The notes under the pieces: generated by a model | The model's database searches: none | Told to the model about the DNA's origin: nothing | What the model saw: only the letters and a program-made list of their open reading frames with translations | Program-made: the position numbers and the translations under genes | DNA from: an uncultured Cyclobacteriaceae bacterium | Lineage (GTDB): Bacteria > Bacteroidota > Bacteroidia > Cytophagales > Cyclobacteriaceae | Direction of reading: 5' to 3' | Assembly: GCA_947492745.1 (NCBI GenBank) | Contig: CANLOE010000028.1 | Location: 1-64,000, forward strand | Length of the DNA stretch: 64,000 nucleotides | Shown: positions 24,674 to 33,269 of the stretch, piece after piece | Layout of the letters: every line of letters begins with the position of its first letter | How positions within the stretch are numbered: position 1 is the stretch's first letter

Positions 24674-24892
24674 ATGACAGAAAAAAGACCGATGACAGTG
24701 AGCGAATTAATGGAAAAGCACCCAGATGTAAAGGAGAAGTTCGAGTGGAACGACCGGGACTTTGGTGTATTCCGTGAGGGGGGGCTGTTACGGTGCAGTA
24801 AAAAGTCAAAGAACCACTACTTCGAGGACTCGTTCCTCAGATTGGTTGAAGCCGCCAACCGCAACCTTGAGGATGGGAAGGCCGATATCTGA
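24674..24892 (+). CDS. Small protein of unknown function (72 aa)
   Basis: Not recognised. Starts MTEKRPMTVSELMEKHPDVK, is charged, and has no signal peptide or membrane segment. The MTVSELMEKHPDVKEKFEW start suggests a short helical domain, followed by aromatic-rich FGVFREGGLLRCSKKSKNHYF. It lies alone between the HTH gene and the replication-type operon. The ATG has no strong Shine-Dalgarno site; codon use looks coding. Probably a small regulator or accessory protein, but nothing supports a specific role. Confidence 0.5.
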   Translation: MTEKRPMTVSELMEKHPDVKEKFEWNDRDFGVFREGGLLRCSKKSKNHYFEDSFLRLVEAANRNLEDGKADI

Positions 24893-25052
24893 GCCATTCC
24901 ATTGATGACAGGATAATTATGTATCACGGGTCCAGTACGTTCACCGCATCCGAAAAAGGGATATCATGGAACTGCTATGCCCATTTCTGAAAGCCATCCG
25001 CTGATGGTCCTTTGGGAATGGTACCAAAACAACACAACCTAAAACGCCCCCC

Positions 25053-25277
25053 ATGCAACGAAAAACGAACAACAACCCTGACCTGAAAGGCCAGATCGGG
25101 TACATCAAGGAAGAGCTAGAAAAGAACAAGCTTGCGCACAAGGGTATCGAAAGGGAATTCAACAAGGGCAATTACCTGACCATAAAAGTGCTACAGCACA
25201 TCAACGCTACCATCAAGGTCATAGGGGCCGTCCACGATTCGTTGATCGAACTTCAATCATTGAAAAGCAAAAAGTGA
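25053..25277 (+). CDS. Small helical protein of unknown function (74 aa)
   Basis: Starts MQRKTNNNPDLKGQIGYIKE and is strongly helical with heptad-like spacing (coiled coil about residues 10-45 and 50-72). No known domain. Its stop overlaps the start of the next gene (TGATG), so it is translationally coupled to the putative replication protein and may be an accessory to it. Confidence 0.6.
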   Translation: MQRKTNNNPDLKGQIGYIKEELEKNKLAHKGIEREFNKGNYLTIKVLQHINATIKVIGAVHDSLIELQSLKSKK

Positions 25278-26584
25278 TGAACCATAAAAAGAACAACAGG
25301 CTGCATTTTGAGTACGGTACGGTCTTGAGGAACATGAAGGCCTATCTGGATGGCCACAACAAGAGACAGGAAAACCTGACCGATAGGATTAGCTCCAATT
25401 GCAGGGGGACCACCGAACTGATGGTGAGATTGTACCTCAAACAGCTGAACAGAATCTCCCGTCTGGACCCCTTTGACCTTGAGGACATGCCAGGGTTCAG
25501 GACCTATAACACCTCTCTGGCAGCGGAAAGGGGCTGTACGGCCCGTACGATCATCAACCATCGGGAAAGACTTATGAAGGCCAATGTGATCATAAAGGCA
25601 AAAAGGTTGGGTGCGGATGGATTGGAACTGTGGATAAACCCCGAAATCATGTTCAAGGGTGTAATGAAAGCGGAAATCTCGGAGGGCGGATGCCTGAAAT
25701 TGGAACCTCTGGTCGCCCCTGACAAAGGCAATATGAAAAATTTTCCCACTTTAGTTCCTGAAACACAGGAACAAATAAATAATAATAGCAGTGTGGACAA
25801 AAGCGGTGTCCTAGCGGACATCGGTGGCTGGCCGGACGGCAACGCCCGTACAGGAACATTTGACAGGAACACCCAGAAAAATACCGATATCGAAGGTCCA
25901 ATATCGACCGACACCGAAGAATATCGGCCAGAAATTCGGATTGTCATCGACCCGCAAGAACAAAAAAAATCCAAAGAGACCCAGAAAAATGCCGACTCGG
26001 GACCTGGTGCGGACCTGGAGGAACAGGAACATACCGGTCCCGAGGGCATTTCGATCCGGCACCTCATGGAAGATTTCGTCTCCTATGCCCTCAAAGTACT
26101 GTACCCCAACATCATCCTATGTGGTTTCGAGATGGACGGTATCAAGAACAGGGTTTGGGAATCGGTCTACAAAAGCAACCGGGTAAGGAACACGGATAAG
26201 GAATGGCGGGATTACCAAGGGATGCTGTTTGAACGAGTCGACATGGTCAGAAGGTGGCTCGACAGGAACCCCGTACATTGGATTCCCGAGCCAAATCTTT
26301 ACTTCTATGTCCAGAACAAGAAGAACGGCTTCGATAAGACCTGGCTCTGGTACTTGCGAAATGAGACCCTGAAATTGAGGATAAAGAACGAACAAAGGGT
26401 CAAGATAATGAAAAAAGACCTCTCCGACCACTCCAAGGGAAAGGGGCGGTTCAAACACAGGACAAGGCTGCAACTGTTCCAGTTGCACAAAAAACACCTG
26501 AACGGGATAGGCGATGACCGATTGAAACAGGTCTATTTCCACGAACTCAATAAGTATACAAGAACATCAACCAGAAAAGCATGA
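25277..26584 (+). CDS. Putative replication-initiation or DNA-binding protein with winged helix
   Basis: 435 aa from the ATG at 25277. Residues about 45-115 contain a winged-helix segment (SLAAERGCTARTIINHRERL), also found in replication initiators and DnaD-like proteins of Bacteroidota elements. A long, acidic, low-complexity linker (about 150-255, rich in E/N/T/D) follows, then a helical C-terminal region of Trp-rich and basic character. The gene is coupled to its neighbours on both sides, and a 12-bp iteron array lies 0.4 kb downstream, which supports a role in initiating replication of the element. The functional call is an inference; no catalytic motif is present. Confidence 0.5.
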   Translation: MNHKKNNRLHFEYGTVLRNMKAYLDGHNKRQENLTDRISSNCRGTTELMVRLYLKQLNRISRLDPFDLEDMPGFRTYNTSLAAERGCTARTIINHRERLMKANVIIKAKRLGADGLELWINPEIMFKGVMKAEISEGGCLKLEPLVAPDKGNMKNFPTLVPETQEQINNNSSVDKSGVLADIGGWPDGNARTGTFDRNTQKNTDIEGPISTDTEEYRPEIRIVIDPQEQKKSKETQKNADSGPGADLEEQEHTGPEGISIRHLMEDFVSYALKVLYPNIILCGFEMDGIKNRVWESVYKSNRVRNTDKEWRDYQGMLFERVDMVRRWLDRNPVHWIPEPNLYFYVQNKKNGFDKTWLWYLRNETLKLRIKNEQRVKIMKKDLSDHSKGKGRFKHRTRLQLFQLHKKHLNGIGDDRLKQVYFHELNKYTRTSTRKA

Positions 26585-26835
26585 ACGAAAAAGAAAGGCA
26601 ACAGGCATTGACCAGATTATGGGTCAAGTTCAAGGACGGGAACAAGGTACACTTCTATTCTCGCGATAGAAAAAGCAGAAAACAGAAAACCGATAGGGAA
26701 GTGGGCATCGGTCGCTTGAAAAAGATGCTCTTCACCACCTTTAGGGGCAAATGGGAAAAGGCCTGGTTCTATGAGAACAGGCCACAAACACTGCCATTCA
26801 TGAAGTACGAGGACGGTAAAAGGGTAGACCTTTGA
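26581..26835 (+). CDS. Small basic protein of unknown function (84 aa)
   Basis: Overlaps the preceding gene by 4 bp (ATGA). Highly basic (VHFYSRDRKSRKQKTDREVG), no membrane segment, so possibly nucleic-acid binding. Last gene before the iteron region. Not recognised as a family member; coding is supported by the coupling and even codon use. Confidence 0.55.
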   Translation: MNEKERQQALTRLWVKFKDGNKVHFYSRDRKSRKQKTDREVGIGRLKKMLFTTFRGKWEKAWFYENRPQTLPFMKYEDGKRVDL

Positions 26836-26938
26836 AATTCGAGGTTATGGCGCGGAAGTTGAGTCGAACCAAGAAAACTCCGACTCCGGAAGAAGGTCTT
26901 GGAACCTGAGGGGAGGTCGTGAAAAATGGCCGTAAAGC

Positions 26939-27064
26939 GGTAAACAAGATGTTTATAGGTGTAAACACCGTAAACAGACAACCTATTGACCCTTCCAAAA
27001 GAACAAAAAAAGCCGTTTACCTGTAAACAGTGCTGTAAACAAAGCTGTAAACGGCCCTGTAAAC
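26939..27064. other. Iteron array, candidate replication origin (TGTAAAC iterons)
   Basis: TGTAAAC occurs at 26960, 27022, 27034, 27046 and 27058, the last four at exact 12-bp spacing as CTGTAAAC plus four variable bases. Further copies are GGTAAAC at 26939, GTAAAC at 26970 and inverted GTTTAC at 27015. Regular iterons just downstream of a putative replication operon are typical of oriV; operator sites for a multimeric repressor would look similar. The 369-bp gap holds no gene. Confidence 0.65.
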
Positions 27065-27204
27065 ACCATAGGGAACGCCAAAAGTCCTGAACGGCCACCA
27101 ATACAGAGGATAAAAGGATACCCTACCCATATAAGGTACGGCCGCGATATGACTCGTATCCAGATGTCCATAGTATGAAGATTGACATGTAAGCCCTATA
27201 CCCT

Positions 27205-27399
27205 ATGAAAACCATGAAACCACTCAGGACACTACTATTGCTCTCTATACTTATATCCTCTGCGGCCCTGACGGGCTGTCAGGACGAATCGCTCCATGTA
27301 CAACCGACAGCCGAGATCACCGTCCCCGACCGGGATGAAGCCGCCACCGCTACCGCTTCGGTGGGCGATGTCGGAGGGGATGAAGTGGTGGTCGAATAA
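27205..27399 (+). CDS. Small lipoprotein, copy 1
   Basis: A 64-aa precursor: signal peptide with lipobox SAALTGC, then a 40-aa mature acidic peptide beginning CQDESLHVQPTAEITVPD and ending GDVGGDEVVVE. It has no domain. The paralogue 434 bp downstream is nearly identical through the first 45 residues but differs at the mature C-terminus. A third, decayed relative lies at 54646. Each copy or pair sits just upstream of a TPR lipoprotein gene, so peptide and TPR protein look like partners. A diffusible or surface peptide signal is one possibility; a small structural lipoprotein is another. Confidence 0.8.
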   Translation: MKTMKPLRTLLLLSILISSAALTGCQDESLHVQPTAEITVPDRDEAATATASVGDVGGDEVVVE

Positions 27400-27494
27400 A
27401 TATGCTACGACTCAGCATCTGCCCAGGTCCTGCCCCTTGTGAACAGGAACACATATCTTTCAGCTATAAATACCTAAATAACTACCTATCCCCT

Positions 27495-27516
27495 GGCGCA
27501 AGCGTCCGCTTGTGCC
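27495..27516. repeat. REP-like hairpin
   Basis: GGCGCAAGC-GTCC-GCTTGTGCC, a 9-bp stem with a 4-base loop. The same core (CACAAGCGGACGCTTGCG) is present inverted in both end repeats near 22296 and 63716, so the same small hairpin occurs three times in the element. It lies between the two lipoprotein copies. Confidence 0.7.
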
Positions 27517-27638
27517 GCCCCTGTACCCGCCACGGAAACAAAGGATAGCGTACACATGTAAGGTACGACCGCGATATGACTTGTATCCCGATATCCATAG
27601 TATGAAATTTAATGCCTAAAATTTAAGCCCTATATCCT

Positions 27639-27824
27639 ATGAAAACCATGAAACCATTCAGGACACTACTATTGCTCTCTATACTTATATCCTCTGCGGC
27701 CCTGACGGGCTGTCAGGACGAATCGCTCCATGTACAACCGACGGCCGAGATCACCGTCCCCGACCAAGATGAAGCCGCCACCGCTACCGAAGGCGGCGAA
27801 GGGAATGTGGTCATAAGAGAGTGA
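27639..27824 (+). CDS. Small lipoprotein, copy 2
   Basis: A 61-aa precursor with the same signal peptide and mature start as copy 1 (lipobox LTGC, then QDESLHVQPTAEITVPDQDE), ending TEGGEGNVVIRE. Only the last dozen residues differ strongly, and copy 1 has three more residues. The conserved front and variable tail resemble families of peptide ligands that diversify at the recognition end. It is followed after 100 bp by the TPR lipoprotein gene in the same orientation, probably one transcript. Confidence 0.8.
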   Translation: MKTMKPFRTLLLLSILISSAALTGCQDESLHVQPTAEITVPDQDEAATATEGGEGNVVIRE

Positions 27825-27924
27825 ACTTCTGACCGATCATACGATACAAAAGAGCGGTATCCTGCTGCTCCAAAACCAGTTTATAGAATAAGAATACCAT
27901 TATATAACCATCAGAACCCCAACT

Positions 27925-29430
27925 ATGAGATCATTCTACCTTAGTGCCATCCTTTTAGTTACCTGTCTGTCCTGTTCCGAGAGGGGCGGTGTCGTACCTT
28001 CGGAGCCTCCCATCCCCGAGGGGATAACCGAACTGAGAGCGATGCTCCGTACGGATATCGATGAGGAAACGAAGCTGGCCATCTACAACCGACTGGCCTT
28101 CCGACTGAGAGACGATGCCCCCGAAGAGGCGCGCAGGTATGCCCACTTCCAGCTGGAGCTGGCCAAGAGAACGGAGAACGATCTGTACGAGGGCAAGGCG
28201 TACTATCTTCTGGGGTATGTAGAGACCAGGGAGAAAAACTATCCAAGTTCCATCGAGCATTACCTCCATGCCACGGACAGGTTCGAAGAGGTCTCGGATA
28301 ATTTCAGGCTGGGCGATACCTACAATAACATCGGAGAGATCTTCCTGCGCAATGACCTCTACGGAAGTGCGGTGCCCTACTTCGAGAAGGCCGTGGAGTA
28401 CTACGATGCCGCCAAAGAGGAGAAATATAGGGTGCTGGCCATGGAAAATCTGGCCATTGCCCACTGGAGGAAAAAGGACCCCGACTTTGAGCGGGCGGCA
28501 GGTATCTATGGGGTCATCATTGCAGGACAGCTGGAAAAAGCCGAAGCGGACCCCGCCTATATCGTGAAGCTCTATACCAACTATGGCTTCCTGAACTTCG
28601 ACAGGGGAGAGTACACTACGGCCATAGCGCAGTACGAGCATGCCCTGGACCGTGTCGGTGGCCTCAAAAACGAAGGTGAGTACCGGGCACGGTTGTACTC
28701 CAATCTGGCAGAAGCCTATATGCACCAAGGCGAAGCATACTACTCCAAGGCCGTGGAGTACATGGACAAGGGAGCAGCCATCAAGGACGGTATCCCCTCG
28801 AACAGTAAGTTCATGGTCCAACGACTGAACATGCGCGGCGAACTGGCCATGAGGCTCGGCAATCACGGCAAGGCACTGGGTATCTTCGCGGAGGCCATCG
28901 CCATGGCCGATAGGGATATCGTGAACGAGCCACTACAGGAGACGCTGGTACTCATGGAAGAGGCACAACGGTCCTATAGGGCCGAGGGCGGCCAGCTGAG
29001 CTATGAGGACGCCCACATCATCAGAGAACTTGAGAGAAAACAGGAGAGCGCCGCCAGGAAAATCCGTGGCGGTCTGGACCGTCCCGAGCTGCAAGCGGCA
29101 CTGGAAAGAACGGTGAAGGGCTATGAAAACGATAGGGCCGAGGCCCGACTGACTGCGGATAGGGACAGAACGGCACTGATGGGAAACCTGAAAATGGCCA
29201 TCGCGCTCATCATCTCCATGCTCGGGCTTGTCTGGACGAACAGGGCTTTTTACAAAAAGGACAAAAGGATAAAGATGGCCGCCAAGGAGATAGAGTCCCG
29301 TAATGCGGACCTCCTAATGAGAGAGGCCAGACTTCGGGAGTATGTGATTGAGGAGTTCCGCGAGCTATCCAATGAAATGAAAAAAGAAATGGAGACCTGG
29401 ATAGATTGGGTTAAGGTGAAATGGTGGTAG
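27925..29430 (+). CDS. TPR lipoprotein with a transmembrane helix and cytoplasmic coiled coil
   Basis: 501 aa. Lipoprotein-type signal (LVTCLSCSE, Cys near 17); residues about 60-360 hold six or so TPR units (AYYLLGYVETREKNYPSSIEHYLHAT, DTYNNIGEIFLRNDLYGSA, LYSNLAEAYMHQGEAYYSKA). A transmembrane helix follows at about 417-437 (MAIALIISMLGLVW), then a 65-aa charged coiled-coil tail. The layout matches Bacteroidota TPR sensors that normally end in a histidine kinase or LuxR HTH, but the output domain is missing here. With the small lipoproteins upstream and a double-HTH repressor downstream, a periplasmic sensing role is inferred. An ACCCGGG-CCCGGGT hairpin at 29453-29474 may end the transcript. 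Confidence 0.75.
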   Translation: MRSFYLSAILLVTCLSCSERGGVVPSEPPIPEGITELRAMLRTDIDEETKLAIYNRLAFRLRDDAPEEARRYAHFQLELAKRTENDLYEGKAYYLLGYVETREKNYPSSIEHYLHATDRFEEVSDNFRLGDTYNNIGEIFLRNDLYGSAVPYFEKAVEYYDAAKEEKYRVLAMENLAIAHWRKKDPDFERAAGIYGVIIAGQLEKAEADPAYIVKLYTNYGFLNFDRGEYTTAIAQYEHALDRVGGLKNEGEYRARLYSNLAEAYMHQGEAYYSKAVEYMDKGAAIKDGIPSNSKFMVQRLNMRGELAMRLGNHGKALGIFAEAIAMADRDIVNEPLQETLVLMEEAQRSYRAEGGQLSYEDAHIIRELERKQESAARKIRGGLDRPELQAALERTVKGYENDRAEARLTADRDRTALMGNLKMAIALIISMLGLVWTNRAFYKKDKRIKMAAKEIESRNADLLMREARLREYVIEEFRELSNEMKKEMETWIDWVKVKWW

Positions 29431-29677
29431 CGAAAAATAGTGGATACCGGGTACCCGGGCGTTTTTTCCCGGGTGGCCCTGCCCACAGCAGGTAGGGACG
29501 GGGTGAACACCTGCGATATCACCATCACCTTTTTGGGGAATCATCGAGGCATGAACCCCAATGACTTCTCTATTGAACTTGATAATGGTCACCCTATTGT
29601 CTCCGGACAACATTTCCCAAAAATACCTTCTCTTGGGTACACAATGAAAACAATAGGAAACAGCTGAGACCGCAGTC

Positions 29678-30562
29678 CTACGGACTGTCCCAGTACCTTA
29701 CAATATGCTCCGTTATCTGGTTCAGCTTCATGTACCTGTCCTTCAACAGCATATTTTCTTTCATAAGTGCATTTCCAATAGTATAGAGTTCCGACAGCAG
29801 GACTTTCAGTTCCTGTTTTGTATAGCGGCGCAGGTCCCTGTTTTTTTCCAAATCGACAACGGTGGGTTCGATGTCACCGAAGTCAAGTAGCCCATCTATA
29901 CGCCCTGACCAAAAATCCACACCCAGAAGTTCGTCCAATGATATTTCAAGGACCTTTGCCATGGCAGCGGCCACATTGCCGAAGACCTTCCTTATCTCTC
30001 CCCTTTCGTATTTTCCGACAAGGTCCGTGCTATAGGTCTTTTCCATATGACCGGAAAGTGCCCTTGCGAATTCATCCATCGAAAGTCCCGCATATTCCCT
30101 GAAATGCCTGATCCTCGGACCGATACTCTCCGGGACCATGGGCTCCATCGGGCGGGAGGTCCGTATCAGTCCATGGATTTTCATTTCCACCGATTCCAGG
30201 ACCGTTCTCAGTTTCGTATTCTCGTTGACGATGTACCTCAGTACCATATCGTTCACCCTGACCATTTCCTCTCTCAGCCCGTCACCGGACAGTTTGTTGA
30301 TATCTTTGTGCTGTAGCCCCATCTCGGATACGATATCGACATATCCCTGTTTCCACCAAGGTACGGGCAGGCCCAGGAGTTCATCGGTACTGACCTCGAG
30401 CACTTTCGCAACTGCGATTAGCGTCTCTACCGTAAACTGATTTATCCCCAGTTCGTACCTTCTCATCAGGTCCTTCGTTATTTTCCGCCCCAGTTCCCCG
30501 GACAGCAGGTCCGCCAGTCCCTCTATGCTGAGGCCAAGGTTCTTTCTGAAGATTCTTATCAT
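29678..30562 (-). CDS. Transcriptional regulator with two XRE-type HTH domains
   Basis: About 294 aa from the ATG; an in-frame TTG lies 15 nt upstream. It contains two Cro/C1-type helix-turn-helix domains: residues 5-60 (GLSIEGLADLLSGELG, RRYELGINQ, VSTDELLG) and 150-210 (GLSMDEFARALSG, KYERGEIRK, ISLDELLG), separated by a helical linker and followed by a coiled-coil tail, probably for dimerisation. An internal duplication is evident. It is convergent with the TPR gene and divergent from the next operon, where inverted AAACTATTTT/AAAATAGTTT sites lie at its promoter, so it probably represses itself and the rightward genes, like a lysogeny repressor. Confidence 0.8.
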   Translation of the reverse strand: MIRIFRKNLGLSIEGLADLLSGELGRKITKDLMRRYELGINQFTVETLIAVAKVLEVSTDELLGLPVPWWKQGYVDIVSEMGLQHKDINKLSGDGLREEMVRVNDMVLRYIVNENTKLRTVLESVEMKIHGLIRTSRPMEPMVPESIGPRIRHFREYAGLSMDEFARALSGHMEKTYSTDLVGKYERGEIRKVFGNVAAAMAKVLEISLDELLGVDFWSGRIDGLLDFGDIEPTVVDLEKNRDLRRYTKQELKVLLSELYTIGNALMKENMLLKDRYMKLNQITEHIVRYWDSP

Positions 30563-30576
30563 ATTTTTTTGAGCCA

Positions 30577-30628
30577 AACTATTTTTTAATCAAAAAAACC
30601 ACTACATTTACCCTTATAAAATAGTTTT
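30577..30628. promoter_or_regulatory. Candidate operator pair for the double-HTH regulator
   Basis: AAACTATTTT at the regulator start and its reverse complement AAAATAGTTT about 40 bp upstream, in an AT-rich divergent promoter region. Inverted sites spaced by about four helical turns are typical of C1-like repressors. Binding is inferred. Confidence 0.45.
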
Positions 30629-30725
30629 ATTATTTTTATCGATGCTAAGGGCATGAAAACACAATCTGTCCCCAAGTACCGAAAGAGAGCAAATATAGTA
30701 AGATAATAGTATAGGTATATACAGA

Positions 30726-31028
30726 ATGGCTAGCAAACTGATAAAAGGAAAACGGATGCAACAGGGCATTATCGATTCAGGGTACCAAGGCCGGACCCCT
30801 CCCTGTACCATGGGCAATTATATAGCCGTTAAGGACAATCACGGCATGGAGGCCCTGATAGATGTCATGGGCAGGGTGATCGGCGACCGGAAGGAGGCCG
30901 TACGTTTCTCCGAGCATTTCAAGGGAGGGGTTATCGGCAAGGGGCTACGGTTCGAGTCCTGCCACTATGGCCTACGGCTCTATGAGAACCACGGAAAGCA
31001 GGAACTTTTGGGCATCCTCTTGATATGA
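30726..31028 (+). CDS. Protein of unknown function (100 aa), first gene of rightward operon
   Basis: Starts MASKLIKGKRMQQGIIDSGY. Soluble, mixed alpha/beta pattern with alternating hydrophobic stretches (GNYIAVKDNHGMEALIDVMG and GLRLYENHGKQELLGILLI). No known domain recognised. It diverges from the double-HTH regulator gene and overlaps the next gene by 4 bp, so it is probably under that regulator and expressed when the element is induced. Confidence 0.55.
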   Translation: MASKLIKGKRMQQGIIDSGYQGRTPPCTMGNYIAVKDNHGMEALIDVMGRVIGDRKEAVRFSEHFKGGVIGKGLRFESCHYGLRLYENHGKQELLGILLI

Positions 31029-31360
31029 GCGATAGGAAAGCCGAGATCCGGGCGAGACAGCTACAGTACCATAAGATCATAGAGCAGCTTGAACGGATGC
31101 AAAGAAAACTGGCCACGGTACTTTTTTTTCATGGTAACATCATGGACAGCTATGTCGGTTCCATCAGTGGCGATGGGTTCGGTACGGAACACGATCTGGA
31201 CGGAAAGATAGGTGAACTGAACGATATGGCGATATTGACGAAAGAAGTACTTCGGCTCAATCTTACAGAGGTGGAGAAGGTTAAGGATTACTATAGGGTA
31301 CGCATGCTGCTGAACGAGACCGACCGGGAACTGGACGGTATCGAAAGCAAAAATACATGA
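31025..31360 (+). CDS. Helical protein of unknown function (111 aa)
   Basis: Overlaps the preceding gene by 4 bp. Mostly alpha-helical and charged, with a coiled-coil-like N-terminus (KAEIRARQLQYHKIIEQLER) and a helical C-terminal half (LNLTEVEKVKDYYRVRMLLN). No signal peptide, membrane helix or known domain. Coupling to the previous gene is the main evidence for expression. Confidence 0.5.
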   Translation: MSDRKAEIRARQLQYHKIIEQLERMQRKLATVLFFHGNIMDSYVGSISGDGFGTEHDLDGKIGELNDMAILTKEVLRLNLTEVEKVKDYYRVRMLLNETDRELDGIESKNT

Positions 31361-31490
31361 TAGGTGTTTTTGGATTAAAAAAATACTTTAATGTATCAGC
31401 TACTTTTGGACGAGGGTACTACTCGTTATTTCATGATGACGGGGAAAAGAAACTCGCTGTCCGGTTTTTTATGACAAAAACAGATAGAGT

Positions 31491-31784
31491 ATGGAAAAGA
31501 CAAGGATAAGGGAATCAGTCGATAGGTTCAGGGTACGGCACAGTGGTACAATGGGGACAAGATGCAGGCACTGGGAACATTTAATAGAAAATCTCGATGT
31601 GATGTTCCCCAAAGGGGAAAGTGAAAGCGGCGGTAGCATCTTCACGGGCAGGGACTACTGGCGGGGACTCAAGGACCTGATCCGTCCAATCGACTGTATC
31701 CTGAGCGATTGTGGCCCGACCAAAACGGAGAAGACAGAGCTGGCGGGATTGAAAGCGCAGATCATGGACCTATTGTACGGGTAG
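31491..31784 (+). CDS. Protein of unknown function (97 aa)
   Basis: Starts MEKTRIRESVDRFRVRHSGT; soluble, basic N-terminus, helical C-terminus (TEKTELAGLKAQIMDLLYG), two cysteines in the middle (IDCILSDCG). No recognised family. A 130-bp gap separates it from the preceding gene. It is the last gene before the 1.5-kb gene-free repeat region. Confidence 0.45.
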   Translation: MEKTRIRESVDRFRVRHSGTMGTRCRHWEHLIENLDVMFPKGESESGGSIFTGRDYWRGLKDLIRPIDCILSDCGPTKTEKTELAGLKAQIMDLLYG

Positions 31785-32673
31785 AGGTCGGGCAAAGTTT
31801 TTTTCAAGGAACATGACCCGGTCAACGACGTAGATAAGGGAGGGGTACGCGTATCTTATCGACCGTCATGGTACCGGTCCCGGACATGGGCACAGATCAA
31901 AAGGAAATTGAACGAATAGGAACGGGAACCGGAAAGGTACGAACAGGTCCATAGCCATATAGGAAGACTTAAAGTACGGATAGAGATGGTCCTTCATGAT
32001 TACGGGCGGGCCGTGGACGATCATCAATCGAACATTTATCTGAACGGGCACTGTACGTGAAACGGTCCGGACGGCGAGATAGGGGAAGGTTACGGTACCT
32101 TTATAAGAGTTCTCAAAATGCCGGAGGGCAAAAAATAGGTCGATCCCCCAAAGGGAGCGGGAAACAGTATCAGTGGATAAGGGTAGGGTACCGTACCGAA
32201 AGAGGGGGTATACAGGTGCGGCTATGGCCATATCAAAGCTTTGAACGATTATGGGGGGCTCTCCGTCCCCGCAGACGGTACCTTTTTGGTTTTTGGCTTA
32301 AGGTTGAGGAACGGTCCACCCCTATTATTTAAGGGGTGGGCATTCCAAATGGGTCAACCGGACCACCGGGAACAGGGTATCCAATAGTGAGGTACGAAGG
32401 AGAGACTACCGGTATAACAGGACCGGCTACAGGACTTCGACACGGGGGACAGCGAACGGTACGGGGAACTGAGGGCCTTCTTTGAATCAAGGCCAGAAAT
32501 GACGGCCCCCGGTGCCGCACCGCGACCAAGGGAAGGGCCGACAGAAAGGGAAAAAAGACATTGAAGGTACCACAATGGTGTGGTTTAGGGTGATAAGGTT
32601 GCCGTCCGTCCCTAGGGCGGGCGGTAGCTATTTCGGCCAAAGGTCAGTGAAAACACCATAGTATTTATGGATT

Positions 32674-33100
32674 GGGAACGGTCCGCCCCTATCATTTAAG
32701 GAGTGGAGATTCCGGATAGGTCAACCGGACTATCGGGAACAGAGGATCCCGGAAATTGTCGGAAAAAGAACACATCGGTACCGTACCGAAGAAGATACCA
32801 TGGGGTTCATGGTTTAGGGTTGCAGGGTTGCCGTCCGTCCCTAGGGCGGGCGGTAGCTATTTCGACCAAAGGTCAGTGAAAACACCATAGTATTTATGGA
32901 TTGGGAACGGTCCGCCCCTATCATTTAAGGGGTGGAGATTCCGGATAGGTCAACCGGACTATCGGGAACAGAGGATCCCGGAAATTGTCGGAAAGAGAAC
33001 ACATCGGTACCGTACCGAAGAAGATACCATGGGGTTCATGGTTTGGGGTTACAGGGTTGCCGTCCGCTCCGGTCATAGGGAGCGGGCGGTCCTTTGGGGA
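32674..33100. repeat. 229-bp direct tandem repeat (two near-identical units, third diverged unit upstream)
   Basis: GGGAACGGTCCGCCCCTATC starts units at 32674 and 32903, which are nearly identical until about 33060. A diverged unit begins at 32307 and is longer (367 bp) because its middle differs. Each unit ends with GTATTTATGGATTG before the next starts. Confidence 0.92.
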
Positions 33101-33198
33101 CGCTCCGAACAATACCCTGTCCCCGCACCGATGACACTTGCCCCTTTAATACAGGGAGCAAAGGTACCGCTCCCCTCTTAGGGCCGTGGTTTGAGCCG

Positions 33199-33234
33199 GG
33201 CGGTCCGTCCACTGGGAGGTACGGGCCGCCTTTT
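33199..33234 (+). terminator. Intrinsic terminator closing the repeat region
   Basis: Stem GGCGGTCCGT/ACGGGCCGCC (10 bp with one G-U) followed by TTTT, 36 bp before the next gene. Confidence 0.65.
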
Positions 33235-33269
33235 CAAAAAAAAAGTTCCATTAAAGACCAGTGTATACC

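Larger units (their letters stand above)
27115..27824 (+). repeat. Tandem duplication of a small-lipoprotein cassette (434-bp period)
   Basis: Two units, each with about 90 bp of conserved leader (GGTACG-CCGCGATATGACT, ATCCATAGTATGAA, AAGCCCTATA-CCTATG) and a small lipoprotein gene. The start codons are 434 bp apart. Leader and coding start are nearly identical; the 3' ends of the genes and the spacer differ. Confidence 0.85.
31785..33240 (+). ncRNA. 1.45-kb gene-free region with repeated hairpins, candidate large structured RNA
   Basis: No plausible gene on either strand. From 32307 on it is built of repeating units (see 32674-33100). Hairpins recur: CCACCCCT/AGGGGTGG at 32316, CCGCCCCT/AGGAGTGG at 32683, CCGCCCCT/AGGGGTGG at 32912; and CCGTCCGTCC/GGGCGGGCGG at 32602 and 32831, becoming the longer CCGTCCGCTCC/GGAGCGGGCGG at 33060. 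Differences preserve pairing (A-U for G-U, an added pair), as expected for RNA. The words GGTACCGTACCGAA also repeat (32188, 32773, 33004). A terminator ends the region. Size and prophage-like setting recall GOLLD/ROOL-type RNAs, but no homology is claimed. Confidence 0.5.

Noticed and set aside
25504-26067. Long minus-strand ORF inside the putative replication gene
   Set aside because: Antisense shadow; Ser/Pro/Phe-rich translation typical of non-coding frames.
31785-33240. CRISPR array or diversity-generating retroelement in the repeat region
   Set aside because: Units are about 229-367 bp, not short repeats with unique spacers, and no Cas protein or reverse transcriptase (YxDD) is encoded in the window.
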